Origin: Chitinophaga horti | Lineage (GTDB): Bacteria > Bacteroidota > Bacteroidia > Chitinophagales > Chitinophagaceae | Direction of reading: 5' to 3' | Length of the DNA: 64,000 bases | Assembly (NCBI RefSeq): GCF_022867795.2 | Contig: NZ_CP107006.1 | Span: 310,001-374,000, forward strand | Part shown: positions 63,270 to 64,000 of the stretch, in pieces | How positions within the stretch are numbered: the first letter of the stretch is position 1 | Layout: every line of letters starts with the position of its first letter | Translations under genes and position numbers: made by a program | The notes under the pieces: model-generated | Seen by the model: only the letters and a program-made list of their open reading frames with translations | The model's database searches: none | What the model was told of the DNA's origin: nothing

Positions 63270-63710
63270 ATGAAAGAAAAAATTAAGGACTTAATTTATA
63301 ATTTTTTTGTAGAATCTGCCGATTTCAATGGAATACCGTTACGAACAATCAGTGAAACTCTACAAATTGAATACCAATACTCGATAGACATAATTGTCAC
63401 GTTAGTAAATGAGGGGATAGTTTCTATACAATCCAGTACCAATCCACACATAATAGGTTTTAGCCATTATGCCATAACCGATCAGGTTTACTTACTTCAA
63501 GAGGCGAAAAACACTACAGTAAAAACAGAACAGTATGGCGAGATAATTTTTAGTGTAGAACAAACAGAATATCCAATTTGTCTATATCCCACTCCACATA
63601 TCTTGGAGCAAGAAAGAGATTTGGGAAATTATGAAGGCGCAGTCTACACTAAACAATTAGCACTTGCTAAACCTCAGCTAGAGCCTGTTTTTTTCGACAT
63701 TGATGTATAG
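63270..63710 (+). CDS. Winged-helix-like hypothetical protein, 5' part of an apparently frameshifted gene
   Basis: ATG 63270 (MKEKIKDLIYNFFVES) gives 146 aa up to a TAG at 63708. The N-terminal 60 residues (IKDLIYNFFVESADFNGIPL, then LRTISETLQIEYQYSIDIIV) look like a winged helix. The frame then reads KPQLEPVFFDIDV-stop, while another frame continues immediately after it with a natural extension (RYYNDPRFDFDFKDYSG). The two parts appear to be one gene interrupted by a one- or two-base shift near 63708. The family is unknown to me by name. Confidence 0.6.
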   Translation: MKEKIKDLIYNFFVESADFNGIPLRTISETLQIEYQYSIDIIVTLVNEGIVSIQSSTNPHIIGFSHYAITDQVYLLQEAKNTTVKTEQYGEIIFSVEQTEYPICLYPTPHILEQERDLGNYEGAVYTKQLALAKPQLEPVFFDIDV

Positions 63711-64000
63711 ACAGATATTATAATGATCCTAGGTTTGATTTTGACTTTAAAGATTACTCAGGTAGAATTCAATGTAATTATGATGAATCTGGCGCACCAT
63801 TTTTACGAGAAGAAGACCAAGTTTTCTTAAAGTCATTTGGTATTGGCTATGATGAAGCGGGTAACCGTATGGCTGTTGTATTTAGGCGATTTCTCCACGA
63901 TCTTACACCGGAACATCAATTTTACTGGAAGGGAAAACAGGCAAAGGGTAAATGTAAAGTTGTTAAAGAGTATTATGAAAACCTGATTCAAGGCAGATGG
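63704..64000 (+). pseudogene. Continuation of the preceding gene in another frame, runs off window
   Basis: From 63704 a frame without start codon stays open to the window end. It reads CIDRYYNDPRFDFDFKDYSG, RIQCNYDESGAPFLREEDQV, FLKSFGIGYDEAGNRMAVVF, RRFLHDLTPEHQFYWKG and further to ENLIQGRW. It is protein-like in composition and joins logically to the upstream part. A real frameshift, programmed frameshifting or a sequencing error are all possible. Confidence 0.6.

Larger units (their letters stand above)
53288..64000 (+). mobile_element. Composite genomic island at tRNA-Gln(CTG); right end beyond window
   Basis: The region starts at the tRNA 3' end and carries three related attachment-type blocks, an integrase fragment, an intact integrase, an Argonaute-containing cargo operon and further defence-like genes. 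It is visibly AT-richer than the host (for example 54050-54190). Repeated integration at one site is inferred from the three blocks. Confidence 0.75.

Overview
The window is a Bacteroidota chromosome segment, most likely from the Chitinophaga/Chitinophagaceae group. The evidence is a SusC/SusD pair, FecR-linked TonB receptors with STN domains, promoters of the TTTG-N18..21-TAnnTTTG type, and Bacteroidota-typical families (DUF4254, CdiI_2-like, VOC plus DUF6597-type AraC). Bases 1 to about 53,300 look like host backbone. From the second tRNA-Gln onward the sequence is AT-richer and organised as a genomic island.

Layout. 1-14.5 kb is the translation/transcription core: tuf (3' part), tRNA-Trp, secE, nusG, rplK, rplA, rplJ, rplL, rpoB, rpoC. 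The usual nusG-rplK junction is broken by a 58-aa ORF, an ADP-ribosyltransferase-like gene and an inverted DUF1579 gene. 14.6-18 kb holds a glycerophosphodiester phosphodiesterase, an OmpH-like lipoprotein and an amino-acid permease. 18-27 kb holds a FecR/TonB-receptor unit with two secreted lipoproteins, then a convergent ECF sigma plus S41 peptidase pair. 27-29 kb holds DUF4254 plus GT9 and tRNA-Gln(TTG). 29-38.5 kb is a pectin/rhamnogalacturonan-type utilisation locus (DUF4861, PL22-like propeller, GH105, SusC, SusD). 38.5-45.9 kb holds repeats, an NPP-type phosphodiesterase, an orphan CdiI_2-like immunity gene whose tail is made from a palindromic repeat, a DprE1-like oxidase, a single-domain response regulator, two AraC regulators and a VOC protein. 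46.0-52.2 kb is a compact seven-gene minus-strand operon (YcaC-like hydrolase, AlgE-like porin, M17 N-domain protein, amidohydrolase, DoxX, Dps, DUF1275).

The island starts at tRNA-Gln(CTG), 53,230-53,300. Three copies of a block that includes the tRNA 3' end (53,288, 53,747 and 60,627), a 5' integrase remnant at 60,469 and an intact integrase at 61,152 show repeated integration at one tRNA. Between copies 2 and 3 lies the most striking locus: a six-gene, same-strand, overlapping operon. It encodes a sigma-70-family protein, an unknown helical protein, a Cas4/RecB-type nuclease with a C-terminal Cys cluster, an Argonaute-type PIWI protein with an apparently complete DEDD catalytic set, a small helical protein, and an HExxH metallopeptidase. 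I know of no described system with this composition. It is the best candidate in the window for a new nucleic-acid-guided defence or regulatory system. Beyond the integrase lie a HEPN-type protein and a winged-helix-like gene that appears frameshifted and runs off the window.

All calls come from reading sequence and motifs by eye. No database search or structure prediction was run.
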